A stretch of DNA of 64,000 nt, taken from Allobosea sp. CS1GBMeth4 (GTDB lineage: Bacteria; Pseudomonadota; Alphaproteobacteria; Rhizobiales; Beijerinckiaceae). The translations under genes and the position numbers were made by a program. The DNA lies in assembly GCF_900185715.1 (NCBI RefSeq), contig NZ_FYAS01000014.1:1-64000 (forward strand), in the 5' to 3' direction. This document shows, piece by piece, positions 56,582 to 64,000 of this stretch. Position 1 is the stretch's first letter. Every line of letters begins with the position of its first letter. Below the pieces are notes generated by a model that was not told the origin of the DNA, made no database searches, and worked only from the letters and a program-made list of their open reading frames with translations.

Positions 56582-56613
56582 CATACGCAGACAAGGGCAA
56601 GGAGGGGCTCGCC

Positions 56614-57645
56614 ATGTCGTCCACAAGCCGGGTTCGCTGCGAAGTCGATCTCGAAGCGAATGGCCGTCAGGCCGGCTATCTGCGCGCCCCGCTTTCCCGC
56701 AACACCTCCGGCTGGGGCGTCGTCGAGATCCCGATCGTCAGCGTGAGGAACGGCAGCGGACCGACCATCCTGTTCACCGGCGGGGTCCATGGCGACGAAT
56801 ACGAGGGCCCGATCGCGATCTCGCGGCTGGCCCGCAGCCTCGACCCGGCCGCGATCCAGGGCCGCGTCATCATGATCCCGGCGCTCAACATTCCTGCCGT
56901 GATGAACGACACCCGGCTCTCGCCGGTCGACAACCGCGACATGAACCGCTGCTTTCCGGGCAATCCGAAGGGCACTTTCTCCGAGATGCTGGCCCATTTC
57001 GTCGATGCGATGCTGCTGCCGCTCGTCGACGTCTCCGTCGATCTGCATACGGCGGGCCACTCGGGCGATTCCGCGCTCTCGACCAACATGCACTATGTCG
57101 CGGACGCCGCCCTCCGCGAGCGCACCATGGCCGCTGCCGCGGCCTTCGGCGCGCCCTATAATGTCGTGTTCTGGGGCGTCGACGAGGGCGCGACGCTGAC
57201 CTCGTCGGTCGAGCGCCGCGGCATCCTCTCGCTCGGCACCGAGCTCGGCGGCTGGGGGCGCGTCAATGTCGAGGGCGTGCGCATCGCCGACCGGGCCCTG
57301 ACCAACATCCTCAGGCATTGCGGGCTGATGGAGGGCAAGCCGGATACGCGCCAGCGCGACGGGTCGGCCGGCACGCGCCACATGATGGTGCGCGATCCGG
57401 CCGGCTATTCGTTCGCTCCCGCCGGCGGGCTGTTCGAGCCGCGCAACGTCGTCGGCGACGCCTGCCGGGCCGGCGAGCTCGCCGGCTACCTGCATTTCGT
57501 CGAGGACATCGACCGCGCCCCGCTCGAGGTGCGCTATCGCCGGGACGGCGTGCTGTGGATGTCGGCGGGGCCCGGCCGCGTGCAGCGCGGCGATGCCGTG
57601 GCGGTGCTGATGGAGGATTACGACGCGCAGCGCGCCGCAGCCTGA
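56614..57645 (+). CDS. Succinylglutamate desuccinylase/aspartoacylase-family zinc deacylase
   Basis: The 343-residue protein has the zinc site HGDE (His59, Glu62 in GGVHGDEYEG), the second His146 in VDLHTAGHSG, and candidate catalytic Glu211 in GTELGG. It resembles DoeB-type N-acyl-diaminobutyrate or N-acyl amino acid deacylases. It removes an acyl group from an amino acid derivative in the cytoplasm. It is the first plus-strand gene behind the operator and lies 40 bases before the ABC transporter binding protein. Confidence 0.86.
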   Translation: MSSTSRVRCEVDLEANGRQAGYLRAPLSRNTSGWGVVEIPIVSVRNGSGPTILFTGGVHGDEYEGPIAISRLARSLDPAAIQGRVIMIPALNIPAVMNDTRLSPVDNRDMNRCFPGNPKGTFSEMLAHFVDAMLLPLVDVSVDLHTAGHSGDSALSTNMHYVADAALRERTMAAAAAFGAPYNVVFWGVDEGATLTSSVERRGILSLGTELGGWGRVNVEGVRIADRALTNILRHCGLMEGKPDTRQRDGSAGTRHMMVRDPAGYSFAPAGGLFEPRNVVGDACRAGELAGYLHFVEDIDRAPLEVRYRRDGVLWMSAGPGRVQRGDAVAVLMEDYDAQRAAA

Positions 57646-57685
57646 ACGACTTCGTGCCTGACCATCATCCGGAGGGGAGAAGACC

Positions 57686-59224
57686 ATGGCAAAGCACATC
57701 ATTCTCGGCGCGGCGATCGCGGCGGCGACAGCCCTGGGAGGGGTTCAGGGAGCGGTGGCGCAGCGCAAGGGCGGCGAGGTCGTCATCGGCATCAGCCAGG
57801 CGCCGCCCTCGCTCGATGCGCAGATCACCTCGGCGCAGGCCGCGCGCAACATCACCCTGCATGTCTTCGAGACGCTCTACGCCCGGGACGAGAACGCCAA
57901 GCCGGTGCCGGAGCTGGCCGAGGGCGTCAGCGTCTCCCCCGACGGCAAGACCTATGTCTTCCCGCTCCGCAGGGACGTGACCTTCCACAACGGCAAGAAG
58001 CTCGATGCCGGCGACGTCGTCGCCTCGCTCGAGCGCTATCGCAAGATCGGCGCGTCGCCCGCACTCGTCGCCGCGATCGAGACGGTCAAGGCGAGCGGCG
58101 AGCACGAGGTCACGGTCACGCTGAAACAGGCCCAGTCGACCTTCCTCGACAACCTGTCGTCGCCGCGCGCGCCGATCGCGATCTATCCGGCGAGCGAGGC
58201 CGCCAAGGAGGCCGGCAAGATCGAGATCGTCGGCACCGGCCCCTACAGGTTCGTCGAGTACAAGCCGGACAGCCATGTGAAGCTGAGCCGCTACGACGGC
58301 TACGCGCCCAATCCGAAGGGCACCGGCCGCGACGGCTTCGCCGGGAAGAAGGAAGCCTTCCTCGACGGCGTGACCTTCCGCTTCATGCCGGAGGGCGGCG
58401 CGCGCACAGCGGCGCTCGAGGCCGGGCAGATCCAGTTCAACGAGACCGTCGACGGGCCGACGGCGAAGCGGCTCGCCACCGATGCGCGCTTCACCATCCA
58501 CAAGGTGATGCCGTTCGGCCTGCAGGTGATCAAGTTCAACCAGGCGCAGCCGCCCGCCGACGACGTCAACTTCCGCCTCGCCGTGCAGGCGGCGCTGGAC
58601 ATGGAGGAGATCATGGCGATCTCCTATGCCGACATCTACCAGCTCGATCCGAGCTGGCTCTATCCCGGCGCGGCCTTCCATTCGACCGCCGGCGGCGACA
58701 AGTACAACAAGGCGGATCTGAAGCTCGCCAGGGAGCTGCTCGGCAAATCCTCCTACAAGGGCGGCAAGGTCACCTTCATCGTCGACAATCTGCGCGCCAA
58801 TGTCGACACCGCGACGGTGGTGCAGCAGAAGCTCAAGGAGATCGGCATCGCGGTCGAGATCGCGGTGTCCGACTGGCCGACCGTGTCCAAGATCGGCTTC
58901 ACCCCGGCGAACTGGACCTTCTGGACGCATGGTTTCGGCATCGAGCCCTATGAGGGGCCGGGCTCGGTGATGGCGCCCTGGGTGAACGGCCTGTCGCAGC
59001 AGGCGAAGGACCCGGAGATCGACCGCATCGCCGCCGCCTTCAACGCCGAGCTCGACGAGGGCAAGCGCAAGGCGCTCTACGACGCCTTCCAGAAGCACAT
59101 GTACGACGCGGCCGTGGCGATGAAGGCCGGCAATTACGGGGTCTTCCAGGCCTCGACCGCCAAGCTCAAGAACTTCAAGCCCTATCGCATCCCCCGGATG
59201 TGGGGCGTCTGGCTCGAACCGTGA
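57686..59224 (+). CDS. Peptide-type (family 5) ABC transporter substrate-binding protein
   Basis: The 512-residue protein has a signal peptide (HIILGAAIAAATALGGVQGAVAQ). The family 5 body follows: VIGISQAPPSLDAQITSAQ, FETLYARDENAKPVPELAEG and LRRDVTFHNGKKLDAGDVVASL. Such proteins bind peptides, amino acid derivatives or opines. A GGAGGGGAG ribosome site precedes the ATG. It is followed by two permease genes. Ligand unknown; peptides or N-acyl amino acids fit the neighbours. Confidence 0.92.
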   Translation: MAKHIILGAAIAAATALGGVQGAVAQRKGGEVVIGISQAPPSLDAQITSAQAARNITLHVFETLYARDENAKPVPELAEGVSVSPDGKTYVFPLRRDVTFHNGKKLDAGDVVASLERYRKIGASPALVAAIETVKASGEHEVTVTLKQAQSTFLDNLSSPRAPIAIYPASEAAKEAGKIEIVGTGPYRFVEYKPDSHVKLSRYDGYAPNPKGTGRDGFAGKKEAFLDGVTFRFMPEGGARTAALEAGQIQFNETVDGPTAKRLATDARFTIHKVMPFGLQVIKFNQAQPPADDVNFRLAVQAALDMEEIMAISYADIYQLDPSWLYPGAAFHSTAGGDKYNKADLKLARELLGKSSYKGGKVTFIVDNLRANVDTATVVQQKLKEIGIAVEIAVSDWPTVSKIGFTPANWTFWTHGFGIEPYEGPGSVMAPWVNGLSQQAKDPEIDRIAAAFNAELDEGKRKALYDAFQKHMYDAAVAMKAGNYGVFQASTAKLKNFKPYRIPRMWGVWLEP

Positions 59225-59312
59225 GCGCGGCCGGCTGACCCTCGCCTGCGGGTTGCTCCTGCAGGCTGCGCCGGCAGGCACGCCACCGTCATTTCGATCC
59301 TCGAGGAGCTGC

Positions 59313-60257
59313 ATGGGAAGCTTCCTGATCCGCCGGCTCGCGGGCGCCGTTCTCGTGCTCGCGCTGGTGTCGCTGATGTCCTTCGCGCTGATCTGGCTCG
59401 TGCCGGGCGACCCGGCGGCGGCGTTCCTCGACGCCTCGGCGACGCCGGAGCAGGTCGCCACGCTGCGGCGTGCGCTCGGGCTCGACCTGTCGCTGCCGCA
59501 GCAGATGCTGGGCTGGTACGGGCGGATCCTCAGCGGCGATCTCGGCCAGTCGATCCTGCTCAACCGTTCGGTGAGCGCCGCGCTGATCGAGCGCCTGCCG
59601 GTGACACTGGCGCTGGCGGCGCTGGCGCTCGTCTTCGCGGTGCTCGTCGGCGTCGCCGCCGGCCTGGTCGCCGCCGTCAACCATAATCGCTGGCCCGACC
59701 AGGCGGTGATGACCGCCGCGCTGCTCGGCCTGTCGGTGCCGGATTTCTGGCTCGGCCTGGTGATGGTCCTGGTCTTCGCGGTCTCGCTCGGCTGGCTGCC
59801 GAGCGGCGGCTTCACCGCCTTCGGCCAGTCGCCGGCCGAGTGGCTGCGTGGCATGATCCTGCCGGCGCTGACGCTCGGGCTGGTCCAGGTCGGCTTCATC
59901 GCCCGGATGGCGCGCGCCTCGATGCTCGACACGCTCGGGCAGGACTATGTCCGGACTGCCGACGCCAAGGGGCTGGGGAAGCTGCGCGTCGTGCTGCGCC
60001 ATGCGCTGCCCAACGCGCTGATCCCGATCCTGACCGTGATCGGCATCGTCTCCGGCGCCCTGCTCGGCGGGGCCGTCATCGTCGAGCAGGTCTTCTCGAT
60101 CCCCGGGATCGGCCGGCTGATCGTCGGCGCCATCGCCGCGCGCGATTTCCCGGTGCTGCAGGGCGGGCTGCTGTTCCTCGCGGTCGTCTATCTCTCGATC
60201 AACCTTGTCGTCGACATTCTTTACGCCGTCGTCGACCCGCGCGTGAGGCTGGCATGA
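59313..60257 (+). CDS. DppB-like ABC transporter permease
   Basis: The 314-residue protein begins MGSFLIRRLAGAVLVLALVS and has six membrane helices. RPxxLA-type loop sequences include EQVFSIPGIGRLIVGAI and the EAA-like loop ARASMLDTLGQDYVRTADAKGL. It is the first permease of a peptide/nickel-type importer. The ATG at 59313 has GAGGAG upstream; the longer frame to 59253 lacks support. It overlaps the second permease gene by four bases. Confidence 0.92.
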   Translation: MGSFLIRRLAGAVLVLALVSLMSFALIWLVPGDPAAAFLDASATPEQVATLRRALGLDLSLPQQMLGWYGRILSGDLGQSILLNRSVSAALIERLPVTLALAALALVFAVLVGVAAGLVAAVNHNRWPDQAVMTAALLGLSVPDFWLGLVMVLVFAVSLGWLPSGGFTAFGQSPAEWLRGMILPALTLGLVQVGFIARMARASMLDTLGQDYVRTADAKGLGKLRVVLRHALPNALIPILTVIGIVSGALLGGAVIVEQVFSIPGIGRLIVGAIAARDFPVLQGGLLFLAVVYLSINLVVDILYAVVDPRVRLA

Positions 60258-61105
60258 GCGCCGGCGCGCCGCTCGTCGGCCGCGCCGCGCTGCGGCGCCT
60301 GCTGCGCAACCGCTCCTTCGTGATCGGAGCCGCGCTGGTGCTCGCCATGGTGCTGGTCGCGCTCGCGGCCGACCTTTTGTCACCCTTCGATCCGCTGCGC
60401 AGCAATGTCCGGGCCCGGCTGGTGGCGCCGGATGCCGTCCACTGGTTCGGCACGGACCATTTCGGCCGCGACATCCTCTCGCGGGTGATGATCGGCGCGC
60501 GCATCTCGCTCGCGATCGGCGCCTTCACCGTCGTGCTCGCCGGCATCGCCGGAACGCTGTGCGGTGCGGTCGGCGGCTTCTTCCCGCGTCTCGACCAGCC
60601 GATCATGCGGATCATGGACGCGCTGATGGCGTTCCCCTCGATCGTGCTCGCCATGGTGGTCTCGGCGGTGCTCGGCGCCTCGCTCACCAATGTCGTGATC
60701 GCGCTCGCCATCGCGACGACGCCGCACACCGCCCGGATCGTGCGCGCCTCGGTGCTGCTCGAGCGGGAGCAGGACTATGTCGCCGCCGCGCGCTCGATCG
60801 GCGCCGGCGAACTGACCATCCTGTTCAGGCATGTGCTGCGCAACGTGGCCGGGCCGCTGATCGTGCGGCTGACCTATGTCTTCGCCATCGCGGTGCTGGC
60901 CGAGGCGGCCCTGTCCTTCGTCGGCGCCGGGCCGCCGCCGCCGGCCGCCTCCTTCGGCTCGATCATCGCACAGGGCCGCGATTTCATGCGCGAGGCGCCG
61001 TGGATCACGGTGTTCCCTGGCCTCGCGATCATCGTCTGCGTGCTCGGCCTCAACCTGCTCGGCGACGGCCTGCGCGACGTGCTCGACCCCCGCCTCAAGT
61101 TCTGA
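60254..61105 (+). CDS. DppC-like ABC transporter permease
   Basis: The 283-residue protein has an N-terminal helix region, WFGTDHFGRDILSRVMIGAR (a DppC hallmark), and the cytoplasmic loop EQDYVAAARSIGAGELTILFRHV that contacts an ATPase. Its ATG overlaps the preceding stop (ATGA). The two permeases form the membrane channel. No ATP-binding gene follows within the window; the next gene encodes an M81 peptidase. ATPases must be supplied from elsewhere or the transporter is incomplete. Confidence 0.92.
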   Translation: MSAGAPLVGRAALRRLLRNRSFVIGAALVLAMVLVALAADLLSPFDPLRSNVRARLVAPDAVHWFGTDHFGRDILSRVMIGARISLAIGAFTVVLAGIAGTLCGAVGGFFPRLDQPIMRIMDALMAFPSIVLAMVVSAVLGASLTNVVIALAIATTPHTARIVRASVLLEREQDYVAAARSIGAGELTILFRHVLRNVAGPLIVRLTYVFAIAVLAEAALSFVGAGPPPPAASFGSIIAQGRDFMREAPWITVFPGLAIIVCVLGLNLLGDGLRDVLDPRLKF

Positions 61106-61121
61106 CCCGCCGGAGCCCGCC

Positions 61122-62609
61122 ATGAAGCGCATCCTGATCGCCGACTGCAAGCAGGAGATCTCGTCCTTCAACCCGCTGCCCTCGCAATACGAGGACTTCC
61201 TGATCCGCCATGGCGAGGGGCTCTACGAGCAGCGCGGCAGGAACCAGGAGCTCGGCGGCGCGCTCGCGGTCTTCGAGGCCCGGCCCGGGGTCGAGATCGT
61301 GCCGACGATCTGCGCGCGCGCCGGCAGCGCCGGGCTGCTGTCCGCAGAGGGCTGGAAAAGGCTGTCGGAGGAGGTGCTGGCGGCGATCTTCGCCGGGCTC
61401 GACGGCGTCGACGGCATCTATGTCTCGCTGCACGGCGCGATGGGCGCCGATGGCGAGCTCGACCCGGAAGGCCATCTGCTGGAGAAGCTGCGCCAGCGCG
61501 TCGGCCCGGACATGCCGATCGTGATCTCGCTCGACCTGCACGGCATCCTGACCGACCGGATGCTGCGGCAGGTCGACGGCTTTTCCATCTACCGGACCTA
61601 TCCGCATGTCGATTTCGCCGATACCGGGCGGCGCGCCGCCGAATTGCTGCTGAAGCTGATGGAGGGCGGCGTGAATCCGGTCGCCGCCCGCGTCGTCATT
61701 CCCGCTTTGGTCCGCGGCGACGAGCTCATCACCAAGACCGGCTGCTATGGCGACCTGCTCGCCGAATGCCGCCGGCTGGAGGAGGAGGGCAGCGTGCTCG
61801 CGGCCGGGATCATGATCGGCAACCCGTTCACCGACGTGCCGGAGCTGTGCTCGCAGGTGCTGATCCTGACCGACGCGGACCGCGCCACCGCGGAGCGGGA
61901 GGCGACGCGGCTGGCGCAGGAGTTCTGGCCGCTGCGCTTCCGCATGCAGGGCAAGCTCGTGCCGCTGGAGCGGGCCATCGCGCAGGCGCGCAGCATCGAC
62001 GGGCCGGTGATCTTCACCGACGCCGCCGACGCGACCTCCTCGGGCGCGTCCGGCGACAGCAATGCGATCCTCGCCGGGCTGCGCCGGGCCGGTTACGGCA
62101 AGCGCGTGCTGGCCCAGATCGTCGATGCGCCGGCCGCGGCGGCGGCGCATGCGGCCGGCGTCGGCGCGACCCTCTCGCTGACGCTCGGCGGCTCGATCGA
62201 TCCCGCCCGCTTCCCGCCGATGCCGGTGCGCGCGACGGTCAGGCTGCTCTCGGACGGAGAGGCCTCTCTGGAGACGATGAAGGCGCCGCTCCGCGCCGGG
62301 CCGACCGCGGTGCTGACTTACGACAACGTCACCATCGTGGTGATGAGCCGCTCGGTCAGCCTGTTCGACCGGGCGATGTACTACGCCAACGGGCTCGATC
62401 CGGAGGATTTCGACCTGATCGTCGTGAAGTCCCCGCACACCGAGTTCCACATGTACGACCAGTGGTGCGCCCGCAACTTCAACGTCGACGCGCCCGGAGC
62501 GACCTCGGCGAACCTGAAGAGCCTCGGACACCGCATCTGCGCCCGCCCCGTCTATCCGCTCGACGAGACCGTCGCCTTCGCGCCGCGCGCGTCGATCTAC
62601 GAACTGTGA
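61122..62609 (+). CDS. MlrC-type M81 metallopeptidase
   Basis: The 495-residue protein starts MKRILIADCKQEISSFNP. It has VSLHGAMGADGELDPEGHLL, ISLDLHGILTDRML and YRTYPHVDFADTGRRA, the metal-binding region of the MlrC/M81 family, named for a protein of microcystin degradation. It continues with NPFTDVPELCSQVLILTDAD and DATSSGASGDSNAIL. Members cleave or remodel small peptides or amide compounds in uptake loci. It follows the permeases by 16 bases and likely processes the imported ligand. Confidence 0.87.
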   Translation: MKRILIADCKQEISSFNPLPSQYEDFLIRHGEGLYEQRGRNQELGGALAVFEARPGVEIVPTICARAGSAGLLSAEGWKRLSEEVLAAIFAGLDGVDGIYVSLHGAMGADGELDPEGHLLEKLRQRVGPDMPIVISLDLHGILTDRMLRQVDGFSIYRTYPHVDFADTGRRAAELLLKLMEGGVNPVAARVVIPALVRGDELITKTGCYGDLLAECRRLEEEGSVLAAGIMIGNPFTDVPELCSQVLILTDADRATAEREATRLAQEFWPLRFRMQGKLVPLERAIAQARSIDGPVIFTDAADATSSGASGDSNAILAGLRRAGYGKRVLAQIVDAPAAAAAHAAGVGATLSLTLGGSIDPARFPPMPVRATVRLLSDGEASLETMKAPLRAGPTAVLTYDNVTIVVMSRSVSLFDRAMYYANGLDPEDFDLIVVKSPHTEFHMYDQWCARNFNVDAPGATSANLKSLGHRICARPVYPLDETVAFAPRASIYEL

Positions 62610-62620
62610 GGACAAAGCCC

Positions 62621-63799
62621 GTGCCGAGGATCGAGGCCGTCGACTTCTTCTATCTCGCCATGCCCGTCGTCACCGAGGAGGCGGATGGCAGCCAGGACGC
62701 GCTGCTGGTGCGGGTCGCCGCCGGCGGCCTCGTCGGCTGGGGCGAATGCGAGGCGGCGCCGCTGCCCTCGATCGCCGCCTTCATCTGCCCGATGTCGCAC
62801 GGCGTCTGCCGGCCCGTCGCCGATTCCGTGCTCGGCCAGACGTTGGATGGTCCGGAGGACATCGCCCGCATCGCGGCGGCGGTGGCCTACAACTCGATGG
62901 ACCTGCTGCAGGCGCCGCATACCTTCTCCGGCGTCGAGATGGCCCTGTGGGACATTCTCGGCAAATTGCGCTCCGAGCCGGTCTGGCGCCTGCTCGGCTA
63001 TCGCCGGAGCCATGCCAAGACGCCCTACGCCTCCGTGCTGTTCGGCGACACGCCGCAGGAGACGCTGGAACGCGCCCGCGATGCCCGGCAGCGCAATTTC
63101 CGCGCCGCCAAATTCGGCTGGGGCCCGATCGGCCGCGGCAGCGTCGAGGCCGATGCCGAGCATTTCGTCGCGGCGCGCGAAGGGCTGGGGCCGGACGGCA
63201 TCCTGCTGGTCGATACCGGCCAGATCTTCATCGAGGATGTCGAGCGCGCCGCCGCGCGGCTGCCGGCGATGGAGAAGGCCAATGTCCGCTGGTTCGAGGA
63301 GCCCTTCCACGCCAGCGCCCTCGAAGCCTATGGCGCGCTCGCCCGGCGCAGCGCCACGGTGCGCCTCGCCGGCGGCGAGGGCGCCCACAACGAATCGATG
63401 GCGCGGCACCTGATCGACTATGGCGGCATCGGCTATGTCCAGATCGATTGCGGCCGGATCGGTGGCATCGGCCCGTCGAAGGCGGTGGCGGATTATGCGG
63501 TGGCGAAGGGCGTGACCTTCGTCAACCACACCTTCACCTCGCATCTTGCCCTGTCGGCGTCGCTGCAGCCCTATGCCGGCCTCGCCGATCACGAGATCTG
63601 CGAATACCCGGCGATGCCCAAGCCGCTGGCGACGGCGATCGCGGCCAACCAGCTGGCGCGCGACGCGCACGGGCAGGTCGCGGCCCCGGACGCGCCCGGG
63701 CTCGGCATCGCGGTCGCGACGGAAGCCCTGCGCGACTATCTTCAGGAGGTCGAGATCTCCGTCCGGGGCAAGCGGCTCTACAGCACGCCCCGGCTCTGA
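62621..63799 (+). CDS. Enolase-superfamily enzyme (mandelate racemase/muconate lactonizing group), 2
   Basis: The 392-residue protein has AKFGWGPIGRG (KxG), LLVDTGQIFIED, WFEEPFHAS, LAGGEGAHNE, IDCGRIGGIGP and FVNHTFTSHLAL. This gives the acidic metal ligands and a His in place of a second lysine-type base. It shares the KxGWGPxG element with the enzyme at 54588-55784, so both may belong to one subgroup. The GTG at 62621 has AGGA eight bases upstream. It is the last gene of the plus-strand operon. Reaction is unknown. Confidence 0.85.
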   Translation: MPRIEAVDFFYLAMPVVTEEADGSQDALLVRVAAGGLVGWGECEAAPLPSIAAFICPMSHGVCRPVADSVLGQTLDGPEDIARIAAAVAYNSMDLLQAPHTFSGVEMALWDILGKLRSEPVWRLLGYRRSHAKTPYASVLFGDTPQETLERARDARQRNFRAAKFGWGPIGRGSVEADAEHFVAAREGLGPDGILLVDTGQIFIEDVERAAARLPAMEKANVRWFEEPFHASALEAYGALARRSATVRLAGGEGAHNESMARHLIDYGGIGYVQIDCGRIGGIGPSKAVADYAVAKGVTFVNHTFTSHLALSASLQPYAGLADHEICEYPAMPKPLATAIAANQLARDAHGQVAAPDAPGLGIAVATEALRDYLQEVEISVRGKRLYSTPRL

Positions 63800-63871
63800 G
63801 CGGGCCGCCGGAACGCAGCCCGACATCTCAGTCCCGGGAGAGCTGACCAGCCTGATCGGAGGAGACCACTT

Positions 63872-63892
63872 CCCGACAGCGAAAATGTCGGG
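63872..63892. other. 7-bp-stem hairpin beyond the tRNA 3' end
   Basis: CCCGACA and its inverse TGTCGGG flank a seven-base loop, nine bases beyond the tRNA 3' end on the minus strand. It may help terminate or process the tRNA transcript, but no U-run follows. Confidence 0.35.
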
Positions 63893-63900
63893 GGGTAGAG

Positions 63901-63977
63901 TGGTAGCGGGAGAGGGACTCGAACCCCCGACACGCGGATTATGATTCCGCTGCTCTAACCAGCTGAGCTACCCCGCC
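63901..63977 (-). tRNA. tRNA-Met (anticodon CAT)
   Basis: The 77-base sequence folds as a complete cloverleaf on the minus strand. The acceptor stem is GGCGGGG/TCCCGCT with a discriminator A, and CCA is encoded in the DNA. There is a standard D arm with AGCTCAGCTGGTTAGAGC, and the anticodon stem GCGGA/TCCGC encloses the loop ATCATAA. The T arm contains TTCGAGT. The CAT anticodon, with a paired first acceptor base, indicates elongator Met, although a lysidine-modified Ile tRNA with CAT cannot be fully excluded by sequence alone. Confidence 0.9.
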
Positions 63978-64000
63978 CCGATGGCGACGCGCCTGAAGGA

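Noticed and set aside
57665..59932. 755-residue minus-strand open frame opposite the ABC binding protein
   Set aside because: It is antisense to a clear family 5 binding protein and permease, and the product has no conserved features.

Overview
The window is GC-rich DNA with tightly packed genes. It looks like a chromosome segment of an alphaproteobacterium, most likely in the Hyphomicrobiales (Bosea/rhizobia-like). The basis is gene content: an FnrN-type regulator with a CX2CX7C cluster motif next to ccoNOQP-ccoG/fixGHIS, an alphaproteobacterial OhrR-like switch, non-phosphorylative pentonate catabolism, and REP-like intergenic palindromes. Species cannot be fixed from sequence reading alone.

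Region 1 (1-33049) is a large surface-polysaccharide locus, probably O-antigen of the ABC-export type. It opens at the window edge with the start of an IS3-family transposase. A leftward operon (11845 to 125) carries two asparagine-synthetase-like amidotransferases, three NAD-dependent epimerase/dehydratases, a membrane-anchored transglutaminase-like protein, the export permease Wzm, and a Wzt ATPase fused to a methyltransferase. A divergent rightward series (12107 to 26651) holds a CgeB-like glycosyltransferase, an AAC(3)-family acetyltransferase, a NodB-type deacetylase, GT4 glycosyltransferases, a third asparagine-synthetase-like protein, an MBOAT/SGNH O-acetylation pair, and a two-domain glycosyltransferase. 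A second leftward operon (33049 to 26680) encodes wbpA-wbpB-wbpD-wbpE and two GT4 enzymes. WbpA/B/E/D would make UDP-2,3-diacetamido-2,3-dideoxy-glucuronic acid. The three amidotransferase-like genes could then convert sugar carboxylates to carboxamides. That link is inference and is the most interesting idea in the window.

Region 2 (33322-40207) looks like sugar-acid (pentonate) catabolism. It has an IlvD/Edd dehydratase with the three cysteines of L-arabinonate dehydratase, a DapA-family enzyme and a GntR/FCD regulator on the minus strand. Divergent from these are a TctC-type binding protein, an RraA-family protein and an SMP-30-type lactonase. A perfect 14-bp palindrome lies midway in the divergent promoter region, and a strong intrinsic terminator closes the plus-strand genes.

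Region 3 (40222-52636) starts with an alpha/beta hydrolase divergent from an OhrR-like MarR regulator, with two matching operator sequences between them, and an LLM flavin oxidoreductase. It continues with an FnrN-type oxygen sensor and the complete high-affinity cbb3 oxidase set ccoNOQP-ccoG-fixH-fixI-ccoS. FNR-box-like sites precede both fnrN and ccoN.

Region 4 (52722-63977) is a second catabolic locus. It has a fused aconitase X, two enolase-superfamily enzymes, a GntR/FCD regulator with an operator-like site over a TTGACA promoter, an AstE/aspartoacylase-type deacylase, a peptide-type ABC importer without ATPase genes in the window, and an MlrC-type M81 metallopeptidase. The window ends with a tRNA-Met(CAT) on the minus strand. 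No intergenic stretch exceeds about 300 bases.
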